This document shows positions 15,644 to 24,155 of a stretch of DNA of 64,000 nt, piece after piece. Location of the stretch: NCBI RefSeq assembly GCF_000739015.1, contig NZ_JPUG01000073.1, forward strand, positions 124,001 to 188,000. Direction: 5' to 3'. The DNA is from Microvirga sp. BSC39 (lineage in GTDB: Bacteria > Pseudomonadota > Alphaproteobacteria > Rhizobiales > Beijerinckiaceae). Position numbers and translations under genes: made by a program. The notes under the pieces were generated by a model, which saw nothing but the letters and a program-made list of their open reading frames with translations, searched no databases and was not told the DNA's origin. Positions within the stretch are counted from its first letter, which is position 1; the number at the start of each line of letters is the position of its first letter.

Positions 15644-16705
15644 ATGAAGACCATGAAGGGCCCCGGCCTTTTCCTTGCCCAGTTCGCAGGCGACGAGGCT
15701 CCGTTCAATTCGCTCGACGCGATCTGCCGCTGGGCGGCCTCCCTTGGCTATAAGGGCGTGCAGATTCCCACCTGGGATGCACGCCTCTTCGATCTCAAGA
15801 AGGCTGCAGAATCGGAGGCCTATTGCGACGAGGTGCAGGGCATCGTGCGCTCGCACGGCCTGGAGATCACGGAGCTCTCCACCCATCTGCAGGGCCAGCT
15901 CGTGGCGGTGCATCCGGCCTTCGACGAGGCCTTCGACGGATTCGCGGCGCCCGAAGTCAGAGGCAACCCGAAGGCCAGGCAGGAATGGGCCGTCAGCCAG
16001 ATGCTGATGGCGGCCAAAGCCTCGAAGCGCCTAGGTCTGAACGTTAGCGTGTCGTTCTCCGGCGCGCTCGCTTGGCCCTTCGTCTATCCCTGGCCGCAAC
16101 GCCCCGCAGGCCTCGTCGAGACCGCTTTCGAGGAGTTGGGCCGGCGCTGGCGGCCGATCCTCGATGCCTATGAGGATGCAGGCTGCGACGTGGCTTACGA
16201 GATCCATCCCGGCGAGGACATTCACGACGGCGCCACCTTCGAGCGCTTCGTCGACGCGGTGGGCGGACATGCGCGCGCCTGCATCAACTACGATCCGAGC
16301 CACTTCCTGCTGCAGCAGCTCGACTACATCGCCTTCATCGATCTCTACCACGAGCGCATCAAGGCGTTCCATGCCAAGGATGCGGAGTTCAACCCGTCCG
16401 GCCGCGTCGGCGTCTATGGCGGCTATGAGAGCTGGATCAACCGTGCGGGGCGCTTCCGCTCCCTCGGGGACGGGCAGGTGGATTTCGGCGCGATCTTCTC
16501 CAAGCTCGCGCAGTACGACTACGATTCCTGGGCCGTGCTGGAATGGGAATGCGCCCTCAAGCACCCCGAAGACGGCGCGCGCGAAGGCGCCGAGTTCATC
16601 AAGGCGCATATCATCCGCGTGACGGAGAAGGCCTTCGACGACTTCGCGTCCGGCGGAACGGACGAGGCGGCGAACCGCCGGATGCTCGGCATCGGCGCGG
16701 CATAA
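15644..16705 (+). CDS. Sugar phosphate isomerase/epimerase-like TIM-barrel protein
   Basis: The 353-residue protein belongs to the AP endonuclease 2-like TIM-barrel superfamily (xylose isomerase-like). Visible metal and active-site positions include VAYEIHPGEDI (Glu), INYDPSHFLLQQ (Asp, His), IKAFHAKDAEF (His, Asp) and AVLEWECAL (Glu). Such enzymes isomerise or epimerise free or keto sugars and often pair with Gfo/Idh/MocA dehydrogenases, as here. The ATG at 15644 follows GGGAG. It lies within the sugar operon, so it probably acts on the imported sugar. The exact reaction is unknown. Confidence 0.85.
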   Translation: MKTMKGPGLFLAQFAGDEAPFNSLDAICRWAASLGYKGVQIPTWDARLFDLKKAAESEAYCDEVQGIVRSHGLEITELSTHLQGQLVAVHPAFDEAFDGFAAPEVRGNPKARQEWAVSQMLMAAKASKRLGLNVSVSFSGALAWPFVYPWPQRPAGLVETAFEELGRRWRPILDAYEDAGCDVAYEIHPGEDIHDGATFERFVDAVGGHARACINYDPSHFLLQQLDYIAFIDLYHERIKAFHAKDAEFNPSGRVGVYGGYESWINRAGRFRSLGDGQVDFGAIFSKLAQYDYDSWAVLEWECALKHPEDGAREGAEFIKAHIIRVTEKAFDDFASGGTDEAANRRMLGIGAA

Positions 16706-16723
16706 GCAACAAGGGGGCCGGAC

Positions 16724-17899
16724 ATGACGATTGCAGGATCTCCGGATCAGAAGCTGAACCGCCGCTTGCGCCTCGGCATGGTCGGAGGCGGGCGCGGCGC
16801 CTTCATCGGCGCGGTGCACCGCATCGCCGCCCGCATCGACGACCGCTGGGAGCTGGTGGCGGGCGCCCTTTCGTCCGATCCGGAGCGCGCAAAGGCCTCC
16901 GGCGAGGACCTCCTCCTGAAGCCCGACCGGATCTATGGCGACTTCAACGAGATGGCCCGGCGGGAGCGGCGGCTGAAGGACGGCATCGATGCGGTTGCCA
17001 TCGTCACGCCGAACCACGCGCACGCCGCCGCCGCCCGTGCCTTCCTGAAGGCCGGCATTCATGTGATCTGCGACAAGCCTCTCACGACGACGCGGCGCGA
17101 GGCCGATCAGCTCGCCAAGCTCGCCCATGAGTCAGGCCTCATCTTCGCGGTGACGCACAACTACACCGGCTACCCGCTTGTGCGGCAGGCCCGCGCCATG
17201 ATTCAGGCGGGAGAGCTGGGCGCCATTCGCGTCGTGCAGGTGGAATACGCGCAGGACTGGCTTGCCACCCGTATGGAGGAGACCGGCAGCAAGCAGGCCG
17301 AATGGCGCACGGACCCGGCGCGCTCAGGCCCTGCCGGCGCCGTGGGCGACATCGGCACGCATGCCTTCAACCTCGCCGAGTTCATCGTCGGCGACGAGGT
17401 CGCGTCCCTCTCCGCGGAGCTTCACACCTTCGTGGAAGGCCGCAGGCTCGACGACAATGCGCACATGATGCTGCGCTTTGCGTCGGGCGCGAAAGGCATG
17501 CTCTGGTGCAGCCAGGTGGCGGCCGGCCTCGAGAACGGTCTCAGGATCCGCGTCTATGGCGAGAAAGCGGGACTCGAGTGGCACCAGGAGAACCCGAACT
17601 ACCTCACCTTCTCGCCCTTGGGCGAGCCGCCCCGCACCATCCGCCGCAACGGCTATGGGGCCGACGAGGCCTCCCGCGCCGCGTCGCGCATTCCGGGCGG
17701 ACATCCGGAAGGCTATCTCGAGGGCTTCGCCCAGCTTTACACGGATGTGGCCGAGCAGATTACGGCGCGTATCGAGAAGCGCGAGCCCAGTCCCTTCTCG
17801 CTTCAGGTCCCCACGGTCGACCAAGGCGTCAGGGGCGTCCGCTTCATCGAAGCGGCGGTGCGCTCCTCGCAGCGCAAGGCAGCCTGGGTGGATCTGTAG
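16724..17899 (+). CDS. Gfo/Idh/MocA family NAD(P)-dependent sugar oxidoreductase
   Basis: The 391-residue protein has an N-terminal Rossmann fold (LGMVGGGRGAFIGAVH, about 17-32), the active-site loop VICDKPLTTT (catalytic Lys; Asp replaces the usual Glu of EKP) and DIGTHAFNL in the C-terminal domain. The family oxidises sugar or polyol hydroxyls, and some members, such as YcjS-type enzymes, make 3-keto-glycosides. With the upstream TIM-barrel protein it forms a likely oxidation and isomerisation pair for the imported sugar. GGGGG lies 6-8 bases before the ATG. It is the last gene of the operon. Confidence 0.88.
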   Translation: MTIAGSPDQKLNRRLRLGMVGGGRGAFIGAVHRIAARIDDRWELVAGALSSDPERAKASGEDLLLKPDRIYGDFNEMARRERRLKDGIDAVAIVTPNHAHAAAARAFLKAGIHVICDKPLTTTRREADQLAKLAHESGLIFAVTHNYTGYPLVRQARAMIQAGELGAIRVVQVEYAQDWLATRMEETGSKQAEWRTDPARSGPAGAVGDIGTHAFNLAEFIVGDEVASLSAELHTFVEGRRLDDNAHMMLRFASGAKGMLWCSQVAAGLENGLRIRVYGEKAGLEWHQENPNYLTFSPLGEPPRTIRRNGYGADEASRAASRIPGGHPEGYLEGFAQLYTDVAEQITARIEKREPSPFSLQVPTVDQGVRGVRFIEAAVRSSQRKAAWVDL

Positions 17900-17919
17900 A
17901 GCGGCCGACCAAACGAAAA

Positions 17920-17946
17920 GCCCTGTCGGAGCGGCTCCGACAGGGC
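17920..17946. terminator. Strong hairpin ending the sugar operon
   Basis: GCCCTGTCGGAG (17920-17931) and CTCCGACAGGGC (17935-17946) form a perfect 12-bp stem with a 3-base loop. On the plus strand an A-rich run precedes it and no U-run follows. On the minus strand it is followed by TTTTCGTTT. It lies 21 bases past the dehydrogenase stop and probably ends the operon. Confidence 0.6.
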
Positions 17947-18026
17947 AATCGGCGCAGGTGGCTTGAAATCGCTTTCGCAATCATGACGTATAGGGCGACC
18001 ACCCCCGGCGGAACCGACGATATCAG

Positions 18027-18437
18027 ATGGCTCATACGCATCACCACCACGGCATCGACGACCTGAACGAGACGCAGAAGCGGGTTCATCGGATCCTGTG
18101 TTCCGCCCAGAACCCGCTCTCGGCCTACGAGGTCCTCGACAAGATGCGTGGCAAGGGAGCCGTCACGCCACCGACGGTCTACCGATCGCTGGACAAGCTC
18201 ATCGAGAAGGGCCTTGCCCATAGGCTCGAGAGCCTGAACGCCTACGTCGCTTGCAAGCATCCTCATGACCATCAGGACATGGCGGCCTTCGCGATCTGCG
18301 AGAGCTGCGGCCTGGTCAAGGAATTCACCGACTCTCATATCAGCGAGCGCCTGTCCCACTGGAGCGGCGATCACGCGTTCTCCGCCAAGAAGGTGACGGT
18401 GGAGATCCGGGGACTTTGCGAAATCTGTGCCAAGTAG
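18027..18437 (+). CDS. Fur-family regulator, Zur-like
   Basis: The 136-residue protein has a His-rich N-terminus (MAHTHHHHG), a winged helix (SAYEVLDKMRGKGAVTPPTVYRSLDKLIEKGLAHRL, about 32-66) and a dimerisation domain. NAYVACKHPHDH (71-82) resembles the Zur metal site. Two structural-zinc pairs are present, C91xxC94 and C131xxC134. Zur represses zinc uptake when zinc is plentiful. No znu gene is nearby, so the metal is inferred from motifs only. The RBS is weak. A second, related gene follows in tandem. Confidence 0.82.
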   Translation: MAHTHHHHGIDDLNETQKRVHRILCSAQNPLSAYEVLDKMRGKGAVTPPTVYRSLDKLIEKGLAHRLESLNAYVACKHPHDHQDMAAFAICESCGLVKEFTDSHISERLSHWSGDHAFSAKKVTVEIRGLCEICAK

Positions 18438-18590
18438 TCCCGGGCGCTGGAACTTACCCAAATATATCACGTTATTACGTATTGCTTCCTCCGGAAGCAT
18501 GTCTGATGCCCGCCATCAGCCTTCCGTTGAGGAAAAAAGTGTAATTCCAGCCCCTTTCGCAACGATAGCACATTGTCAGAGCCGTATTTT

Positions 18591-18610
18591 ACCTATATGA
18601 ATATATAGGT
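18591..18610. promoter_or_regulatory. Inverted repeat upstream of the second fur-like gene
   Basis: ACCTATAT (18591-18598) and ATATAGGT (18603-18610) form 8-bp arms around a 4-base spacer, 24 bases before the start codon of the second Fur-family gene. In the same gap GTTATTACG (18471-18479) recurs inverted as CGTAATAAC (18613-18621). The gap is AT-rich. These are candidate operator half-sites for either Fur-family protein. Confidence 0.45.
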
Positions 18611-18634
18611 TCCGTAATAACAGGAGTGTGGCTC

Positions 18635-19087
18635 ATGAGCACCAAGGCCCTCAGGAAGGAAGAAGAGGAAAACCTCCTCCGTCGTGCCGACGATCTGTGC
18701 CGGCAGAACAATCTCAGGCTCACGCCGATCCGGGAGCGTGTCTATCGCGAGCTGGTTCAGAGCGGCGGCCCGGTCGGGGCTTACGATCTGGTCGATCGCC
18801 TGAGCAACGAGAAGAAGCGTCTTGCTCCGGTGACCATCTATCGCGCCCTGGACTTCCTGCGCGACGCAGGTCTCGTCCATCGTCTGGCCACCCAGAACTC
18901 CTATGTGATCTCCCACGGTCAGCCGGACATGAACGCGATGAAGATCATGTTCGTGGATGCGAAGACCGGTGAAACCGTCGAGGTTCATTCGAGCGAGGTT
19001 GCCGAAGCCGTTCGCAAGGCCGCGGAGCAGGCCGGCTTCAAGTCGGTCTCCCCCTTCATGGAAGTCGAAGGCGAGATCGCCCAGTAA
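18635..19087 (+). CDS. Fur-family paralog lacking the metal-binding cysteines
   Basis: The 150-residue protein keeps the Fur/Zur winged helix (LRLTPIRERVYRELVQSG, then LAPVTIYRALDFLRDAGLVHRLATQNSYVI), which matches the preceding Zur-like protein segment by segment. Its C-terminal half has no CxxC pairs and few histidines: where the neighbour has ACKHPHDH it reads SHGQPDMN. It may therefore not bind zinc. It could be a metal-independent antagonist or partner of the first gene, or a sensor of something else. AGGAG lies 8 bases before the ATG at 18635. A GTG at 18626 overlaps that RBS. Confidence 0.75.
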   Translation: MSTKALRKEEEENLLRRADDLCRQNNLRLTPIRERVYRELVQSGGPVGAYDLVDRLSNEKKRLAPVTIYRALDFLRDAGLVHRLATQNSYVISHGQPDMNAMKIMFVDAKTGETVEVHSSEVAEAVRKAAEQAGFKSVSPFMEVEGEIAQ

Positions 19088-19095
19088 TTCAAGAA

Positions 19096-19122
19096 GAGGC
19101 AGGATCGGCGTCGACCTGCCTC
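19096..19122 (+). other. Hairpin directly after the second fur-like gene
   Basis: GAGGCAGG (19096-19103) pairs with CCTGCCTC (19115-19122) around an 11-base loop, 8 bases past the stop codon. It precedes the stronger terminator at 19137. Confidence 0.4.
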
Positions 19123-19136
19123 TCAGGACGTAACTG

Positions 19137-19163
19137 AAAAGGCCGGGCATTGCCCGGCCTTTT
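19137..19163. terminator. Bidirectional terminator between fur-like and RND genes
   Basis: AAAAGGCCGGGCA (19137-19149) and TGCCCGGCCTTTT (19151-19163) form a long GC stem flanked by A and T runs. It can act as an intrinsic terminator on both strands, ending the fur-like gene and the convergent efflux operon. Confidence 0.85.
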
Positions 19164-19168
19164 CGTTG

Positions 19169-22100
19169 TCACTCCGCCGCGACGGGCTGATGGTGATGGT
19201 GCCTCTCGGGTGTCCTGTCTACCGCCCGGTGGGCACGGACGGTCTCCCGTGAGATGAAGGTGTAGAACATCGGCACCACGAAGAGCGTGAAGATCGTGCC
19301 GATGGACATGCCGGACGCGATCACCAGACCCATCGAGAAGCGGGCAGCCGCACCGGCGCCGCTGGCATAGAGCAGAGGCGCAACGCCGAGCACCATGGCG
19401 GCCGTGGTCATCAGGATCGGGCGCAGACGGACGCGCGCCGCCTCCTCGATGGCCTCACGCTTGCTGACCCCGTGCTTTTCCTTCTGCTCGTTGGCGAACT
19501 CCACCATCAGAATGCCGTGCTTGGTGATCAGGCCCACAAGGGTGATCAGCCCCACCTGCGTGTAGATGTTGAGGGTCGCCAGACCCAAGTTCAGGAAGAT
19601 CATGGCCCCGAACATGGAGAGCGGAACCGACATCATGATGATGAACGGATCCCGGAAGCTCTCGAACTGCGCCGCCAGCACCAGGTAGATCACGATGATG
19701 GCGAGCCCGAAGGCCAGGAAGATCGAGTTGCCTTCCTGAATTTCCAGGCGCGACTGACCGGCATAATCCTCATAGAAGCCCTGCGGCATGACTTCCTTGG
19801 CAATGGAACGCAAGGTCGCCAAACCCTCCGAGGTGGTCACTCCAGGCAGCGGCAAGGCCGACAGGGTCGCCGAATTGAGCTGGTTGAACTGCTCGATGAC
19901 GGCCGGCGCCGCATCCGTCTTGATGCTGATGAGGGCGGACAACGGAACCATGGAGCCGTCGGACGCACGGACATAATACTCGGCGAGCCGCTCCGGGTTG
20001 AGACGGTCCTCCTGCCGGACCTGGCTGACGACGTCGTAGCTCCGGTTGTCGCGGTCGAACTTCGAGATCGGCGCACCGCCGACGAGAGCCCCGAGCGTGT
20101 TGCCGATCTCGGACACGGGCACGCCCAACGCTGCAGCCCGATCGCGGTCCACCGTGATGCGCGCCCGCGGCGTCTCATAGGAGATGGAGTTCTGGACAAC
20201 GATGAACTTGCCCGACTTCATTGCCCGCTTGCGGATCTCATCCGCGGTCTCATAGGCCTGGGAGGAATCGCCGATGGTGCGCAACACATACTGGATCGGC
20301 AGGCCGTCACCGGCTCCGGGCAGGGATGGAGGCGCAAAGGCGAAAGCCTGGAGACCGGCATTCTCGTTCAGAAGGTTCTGAATGTCCTGCTTGGTCTGGG
20401 CTCCCTTCTTCTCACGCTCGCTCCATTCCTTCAGCTTGAAGCCGAAGAAGCCGCCGCCGCCGCCGTCGGTGCCGACAATCAGGAAGCTGTCGTCGATTTC
20501 CTTGATCTTCTCCGCCGCATTGGTGAACTGCTTGGAGAAGGCCTGGGTGTAATCGGCGGTCGCATATTTCGGCGCATTCAGGATGCCGAGATAGGCACCC
20601 TGATCCTCTTCCGGCGCGAGCTCGGAGGAGGTCTTGGTGAACATGAACGCCGTTGTGCCGAGAAGAACGGCCACGATGACGAGCGTCACGCCGCGATAGT
20701 CCAGTGAGCCCTTCAGGCGCCGGGCATACCAGTTCTCGAGCCGGGTGAAGACGCGGTCGACGAAAGCGGCAAACCGCCCCTGGCCACCGTGACCCTTCAG
20801 CAGCCGCGAGGACATCATGGGCGAGAGCGTCACGGCGACGATGCCCGAGATGATCACGGCGCCAGCCAGGGTAAAGGCAAACTCGCGGAAGAGCGAGCCT
20901 GTCAGGCCCTGCGTGAAGCCGATCGGGGCATAGACCGCCGCCAGGGTGACGGTCATGGACACGATGGGCAGGAAGATCTCCTTCATGCCCACGATGGCCG
21001 CATCGACCGGCTTGAGGCCTTCCTCGATGTGGCGGTGAATGTTCTCCAGCACCACGATGGCGTCGTCCACCACAAGGCCGATGGCCAGCACCATGGCCAG
21101 CAGCGTGAGCAGGTTGATCGAGTAGCCCAGCGCATAGAGGAAGAAGCACACGCCCACGAGCGAGAGCGGGATGGTCACGATGGGGATCAGCACCGAGCGG
21201 AAAGACCCCAGGAACAGCAGGATCACCACCACGACGATGAGCGCCGCCTCGCCGATGGTCGTGAACACCTCCTCGATCGAAGCCGAGATGAAGTTCGACG
21301 CATCGTAGACGATCTCGACATTCATGCCCTGAGGCAGGGTCGAGCGGATGCCCTCGATGGCTCTCGTCACCTCGTCGGCGACGGTCAGAGGATTGGCCGA
21401 CGGTGTCGGCGTGATGCCGATGAAGGTGCCCTGGCTGCCGTTGAAGCTGACGATGGTGTCCGTGCTCTCGGGCCCGAGTTCCACATCCGCCACATCGCGC
21501 AGGCGCACGACCTGGTCGCCGTTCGAGCGGATCGGCAGCGTGCCGAATGTCTCAGGTGTCTGCAGGGTGGTCTGCATGTCGAGCCTGTAGGCCACGTACT
21601 CGCTCTGCGTCTTGCCCGGTGCCGCGAGGAAGTTGTTGGCCCGGATCGCCTGGACCACGTCGCCGGCGGTCACGCCACGGGAAGCCAGACGCACGGGATC
21701 GATCCAGACGCGCATCGAGAAGTCGCGCCCGCCGAGGATCTCGGCGTTGCCGACGCCTTCGAGCGTCGCAAAGCGCGGCTGCACCACACGGGTCAGGAAT
21801 TCGGACACCTGCTCCGGGTTCATCTCCGTGCTGCCGAAGGTAATGTACATGAGGGCGAAGCTCTGCCCCGTACCCTTCATGATCACCGGATCCTCAGCCT
21901 CGGAGGGAAGCTGCGCGCGGATCTGCTGGACCTTGGAGGTAACTTCGGTGAGCGCCGCATTCGGATCCGTGTTGAGGCGCATGCGCACGGACACCGTGCT
22001 CACGCCCAGGCGGCTCTGCGTCGTCACGTAGTCGACGCCTTCCGCGCTCGACACGGATTTGGCGATGGGCGTGCTGATGAAGCCCTGGATCAGGTCGGCG

Positions 22101-22264
22101 CTGGCGCCCGTATAGACCGTCGTGATCGTGATGGTGGTTTCCTCGACCTCCGGATACTGGCGCACCTGGAGATTCATCAGACCCTGCGCACCCAGCAGCA
22201 GGATCAGGAGGCTCACCACCATCGACAGGACGGGGCGGCGGATGAAAAGTTCTGTGAAACTCAT
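19169..22264 (-). CDS. RND efflux transporter, inner-membrane pump (HAE1/AcrB family)
   Basis: The 1031-residue protein has the family's normal length and twelve-helix layout with two large periplasmic loops. It starts MSFTELFIRRPVLSMVVSLLI and has the proton-relay segment LAIGLVVDDAIVVLENIHRH around residue 400, with paired Asp, and VGLITKHGILMVEFAN in the second half. It exports hydrophobic compounds using the proton gradient, together with the adaptor encoded 9 bases upstream. No outer-membrane TolC gene is adjacent. The C-terminus carries RHHHHQ. The divergent TetR gene probably controls the pair. Confidence 0.94.
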   Translation of the reverse strand: MSFTELFIRRPVLSMVVSLLILLLGAQGLMNLQVRQYPEVEETTITITTVYTGASADLIQGFISTPIAKSVSSAEGVDYVTTQSRLGVSTVSVRMRLNTDPNAALTEVTSKVQQIRAQLPSEAEDPVIMKGTGQSFALMYITFGSTEMNPEQVSEFLTRVVQPRFATLEGVGNAEILGGRDFSMRVWIDPVRLASRGVTAGDVVQAIRANNFLAAPGKTQSEYVAYRLDMQTTLQTPETFGTLPIRSNGDQVVRLRDVADVELGPESTDTIVSFNGSQGTFIGITPTPSANPLTVADEVTRAIEGIRSTLPQGMNVEIVYDASNFISASIEEVFTTIGEAALIVVVVILLFLGSFRSVLIPIVTIPLSLVGVCFFLYALGYSINLLTLLAMVLAIGLVVDDAIVVLENIHRHIEEGLKPVDAAIVGMKEIFLPIVSMTVTLAAVYAPIGFTQGLTGSLFREFAFTLAGAVIISGIVAVTLSPMMSSRLLKGHGGQGRFAAFVDRVFTRLENWYARRLKGSLDYRGVTLVIVAVLLGTTAFMFTKTSSELAPEEDQGAYLGILNAPKYATADYTQAFSKQFTNAAEKIKEIDDSFLIVGTDGGGGGFFGFKLKEWSEREKKGAQTKQDIQNLLNENAGLQAFAFAPPSLPGAGDGLPIQYVLRTIGDSSQAYETADEIRKRAMKSGKFIVVQNSISYETPRARITVDRDRAAALGVPVSEIGNTLGALVGGAPISKFDRDNRSYDVVSQVRQEDRLNPERLAEYYVRASDGSMVPLSALISIKTDAAPAVIEQFNQLNSATLSALPLPGVTTSEGLATLRSIAKEVMPQGFYEDYAGQSRLEIQEGNSIFLAFGLAIIVIYLVLAAQFESFRDPFIIMMSVPLSMFGAMIFLNLGLATLNIYTQVGLITLVGLITKHGILMVEFANEQKEKHGVSKREAIEEAARVRLRPILMTTAAMVLGVAPLLYASGAGAAARFSMGLVIASGMSIGTIFTLFVVPMFYTFISRETVRAHRAVDRTPERHHHHQPVAAE

Positions 22265-22273
22265 GGCTGATGC

Positions 22274-23407
22274 CTATTGCCCGCTTGCGAGCTTCGTCGT
22301 GTCGAGCTTGGTCACATCGATGGTGTTGTCGATCTTGACGGTCGAGCCGGCCTGCAGTTTGTTCTGCCCCGAGGCAGCCACCTGCTGACCGGGATTGAGG
22401 CCGGAGAGGATCTCGAGAGCCCCGCCGCGGCGACGGCCGGTCTTCACGAAGACCTGCTTGGCGACCTGAACCTGCTGGCCTGCCCGCTCTTCCTGCTCGA
22501 TCGTATAGACGTAATCCCCGTAGAGGCTGGTGATAACCGCCGTCTGTGGCAGGGTCATGACGTTTGGCTGCTCCGGCAGGATCGCCTCCACGTGGAGGAA
22601 CTGACCGGGGAGAATGGCCCCGTCCTTGTTGTCCTCGATGAGCGCCTGAACGGAGACCAGGCGGGTTGCCGGATCGACCCGAGGGTCCTTGCCGATGACG
22701 CGCCCCTTGAAGGGCAGGTCCGCCTCGGTCACACCGACACGGACTTCCTGGCCGAGCTTGATCTCGCTGGCCCGTTGCTCCGGAACCGTGAAATCGACCT
22801 TCATCGACGACAGGTCCTGGAAGCTCGCCACCACAGTGCCGGGCTGAAGGTACTGCCCCACGTCGATTCTCGAGATGCCAGGGACGCCGCCGAAGGGAGC
22901 CTTGAGCGCCTTCTGGTCGATGACAGCCCGGGTGCGGGCCTCCTGGGCACGAGCCGTGGCCAGGGAAGCCTCATTCTGCTCGAAGGTCGCCTCGGCCGTG
23001 ATGCCGCGAGCGGACAGGGCCCGGGAACGGGCGAAGCTCGCCTCGGCGAGCTTCACCTGGGCCTGCACATTGGCCAGATCCGCCCGGTCGACCGCATCAT
23101 CGAGTTGGACCAGCACCTTGCCCTGGGGGACGCGCTCGTTCGGCTTGAAGTTGATCTCCGTCACCACGCCGCCGACCTGCACGGCCAGCTCAACACCGTT
23201 GGCTGCCTTCGCCGTGCCGATGGCGCTGATCGCCGGTGTCCAGGTCTTCGCCTCGACCTTGGCAGCCGACACCGTCTGCGCCGGCTGCTGCATGGTGGCA
23301 AAGAACTGCGTGATCATCTTGTCGCGGAAGAAGTTGAACCAGATCAGGCCGCCGCAGAGGCCAACCGCGAGGACGAACACAAGACCGACTACAAGGCGCC
23401 GTTTCAT
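22274..23407 (-). CDS. RND efflux periplasmic adaptor (membrane fusion protein)
   Basis: The 377-residue HlyD/AcrA-type adaptor links the inner-membrane pump to an outer-membrane channel. An N-terminal anchor (VVGLVFVLAVGLCGGLIWF) is followed by a lipoyl-like half (VAVQ-like ELAVQVGGVVTEINFKPNERVPQGKVLVQLDD), a short coiled coil (about 110-165), and beta-barrel segments (DFTVPEQRASEIKLGQEVRV). The ATG at 23407 has GGAAGAAG upstream and is preferred to a GTG at 23434. It is the first gene of the two-gene efflux operon. Confidence 0.9.
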   Translation of the reverse strand: MKRRLVVGLVFVLAVGLCGGLIWFNFFRDKMITQFFATMQQPAQTVSAAKVEAKTWTPAISAIGTAKAANGVELAVQVGGVVTEINFKPNERVPQGKVLVQLDDAVDRADLANVQAQVKLAEASFARSRALSARGITAEATFEQNEASLATARAQEARTRAVIDQKALKAPFGGVPGISRIDVGQYLQPGTVVASFQDLSSMKVDFTVPEQRASEIKLGQEVRVGVTEADLPFKGRVIGKDPRVDPATRLVSVQALIEDNKDGAILPGQFLHVEAILPEQPNVMTLPQTAVITSLYGDYVYTIEQEERAGQQVQVAKQVFVKTGRRRGGALEILSGLNPGQQVAASGQNKLQAGSTVKIDNTIDVTKLDTTKLASGQ

Positions 23408-23516
23408 AGGCTTCTTCCGAGATTGTGAACCCACGTCAGGGGGCCCATCTAAGACTAAGGAGGTGCGGCATTAACGGGACTTTTCCTTGACGCCAATGCC
23501 GTGGAACAATTTATAT

Positions 23517-23530
23517 ACCGTCTGGACGGT
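23517..23530. promoter_or_regulatory. TetR-type operator between efflux operon and regulator
   Basis: ACCGTCTGGACGGT is a perfect 14-bp palindrome in the 163-base gap between the divergent adaptor gene and the TetR gene. It sits in TATATACCGTC context, as seen for AcrR/AmeR-like operators. It lies 40 bases before the regulator start, so it fits repression of both directions. Confidence 0.7.
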
Positions 23531-23570
23531 TTAGTCGCAAGTGCGGTAGCGCACAAAACAAGAGTGATGG

Positions 23571-24143
23571 ATGCTGTTTCCCTGTACCAGAGGCCGTAAG
23601 AGTTCCCGAGAAAAAATTCTTGATGCGGCCGCAGAACTTGTCGGAGAAATCGGCGCCGGCCGGCTGACCCTTGAGGCTGTGGCGGACAAGGCCGGCCTCA
23701 GCAAGGGCGGGCTGCTCTACAACTTTCCGACCAAGGATGCGCTGCTGCAGGCGATGATCCAGCGCATGATCGACCAGGTTGCCTCTGAAAAGGAGGCGCT
23801 GCGCGAGAAGGCCCAACCTGGACCCAATCTGGAGGCCCGGGTCGTCACCAAGACTCTGCTGAATATCTGCTGCGGCGGCAAGATGCAGGACATGGCCACC
23901 GGAATGATGGCGGCCACCGCAGAGAATCCGCGCCTTCTCGACCCCGTGCGTCAGGTGATCCGCACCACTCTGGAGCAGTTGAAGGCGACCTCCGACGACC
24001 TCGACTCAGCCCTGCTGGCATGGCTGGCAACCGAAGGCCTGAGCAGCCTCGAGATGCACAATCTCAGCCCGTTCTCGGATGAGGACCGCCAGCGCATCGT
24101 GCAGGCCATCGAGCGCCTCGTGACCAAGGGCATCGCCGACTAG
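23571..24143 (+). CDS. TetR/AcrR-family regulator of the RND efflux operon
   Basis: The 190-residue protein has an N-terminal helix-turn-helix (SREKILDAAAELVGEIGAGRLTLEAVADKAGLSKGGLLYNFPTKDALL, about 11-55) and an all-helical ligand domain, including a TetR_C-like second half (LLNICCGG, then EGLSSLEMHNLSPFSDEDRQRI). It is divergent from the efflux genes and a palindromic operator lies between. It most likely represses the pump until a toxic ligand binds. The ATG at 23571 has only a weak RBS (AAGAG). Confidence 0.9.
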   Translation: MLFPCTRGRKSSREKILDAAAELVGEIGAGRLTLEAVADKAGLSKGGLLYNFPTKDALLQAMIQRMIDQVASEKEALREKAQPGPNLEARVVTKTLLNICCGGKMQDMATGMMAATAENPRLLDPVRQVIRTTLEQLKATSDDLDSALLAWLATEGLSSLEMHNLSPFSDEDRQRIVQAIERLVTKGIAD

Positions 24144-24155
24144 AAGGACGTGTGT

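Noticed and set aside
18027..18053. HHHH run at the N-terminus of the Zur-like protein as an engineered His tag
   Set aside because: It is native chromosomal context with no vector sequence. His-rich N-termini occur naturally in metal regulators.
20789..22270. 493-codon plus-strand frame opposite the RND pump
   Set aside because: It is low-complexity His/Asp/Arg-rich translation, antisense to a clear RND transporter.
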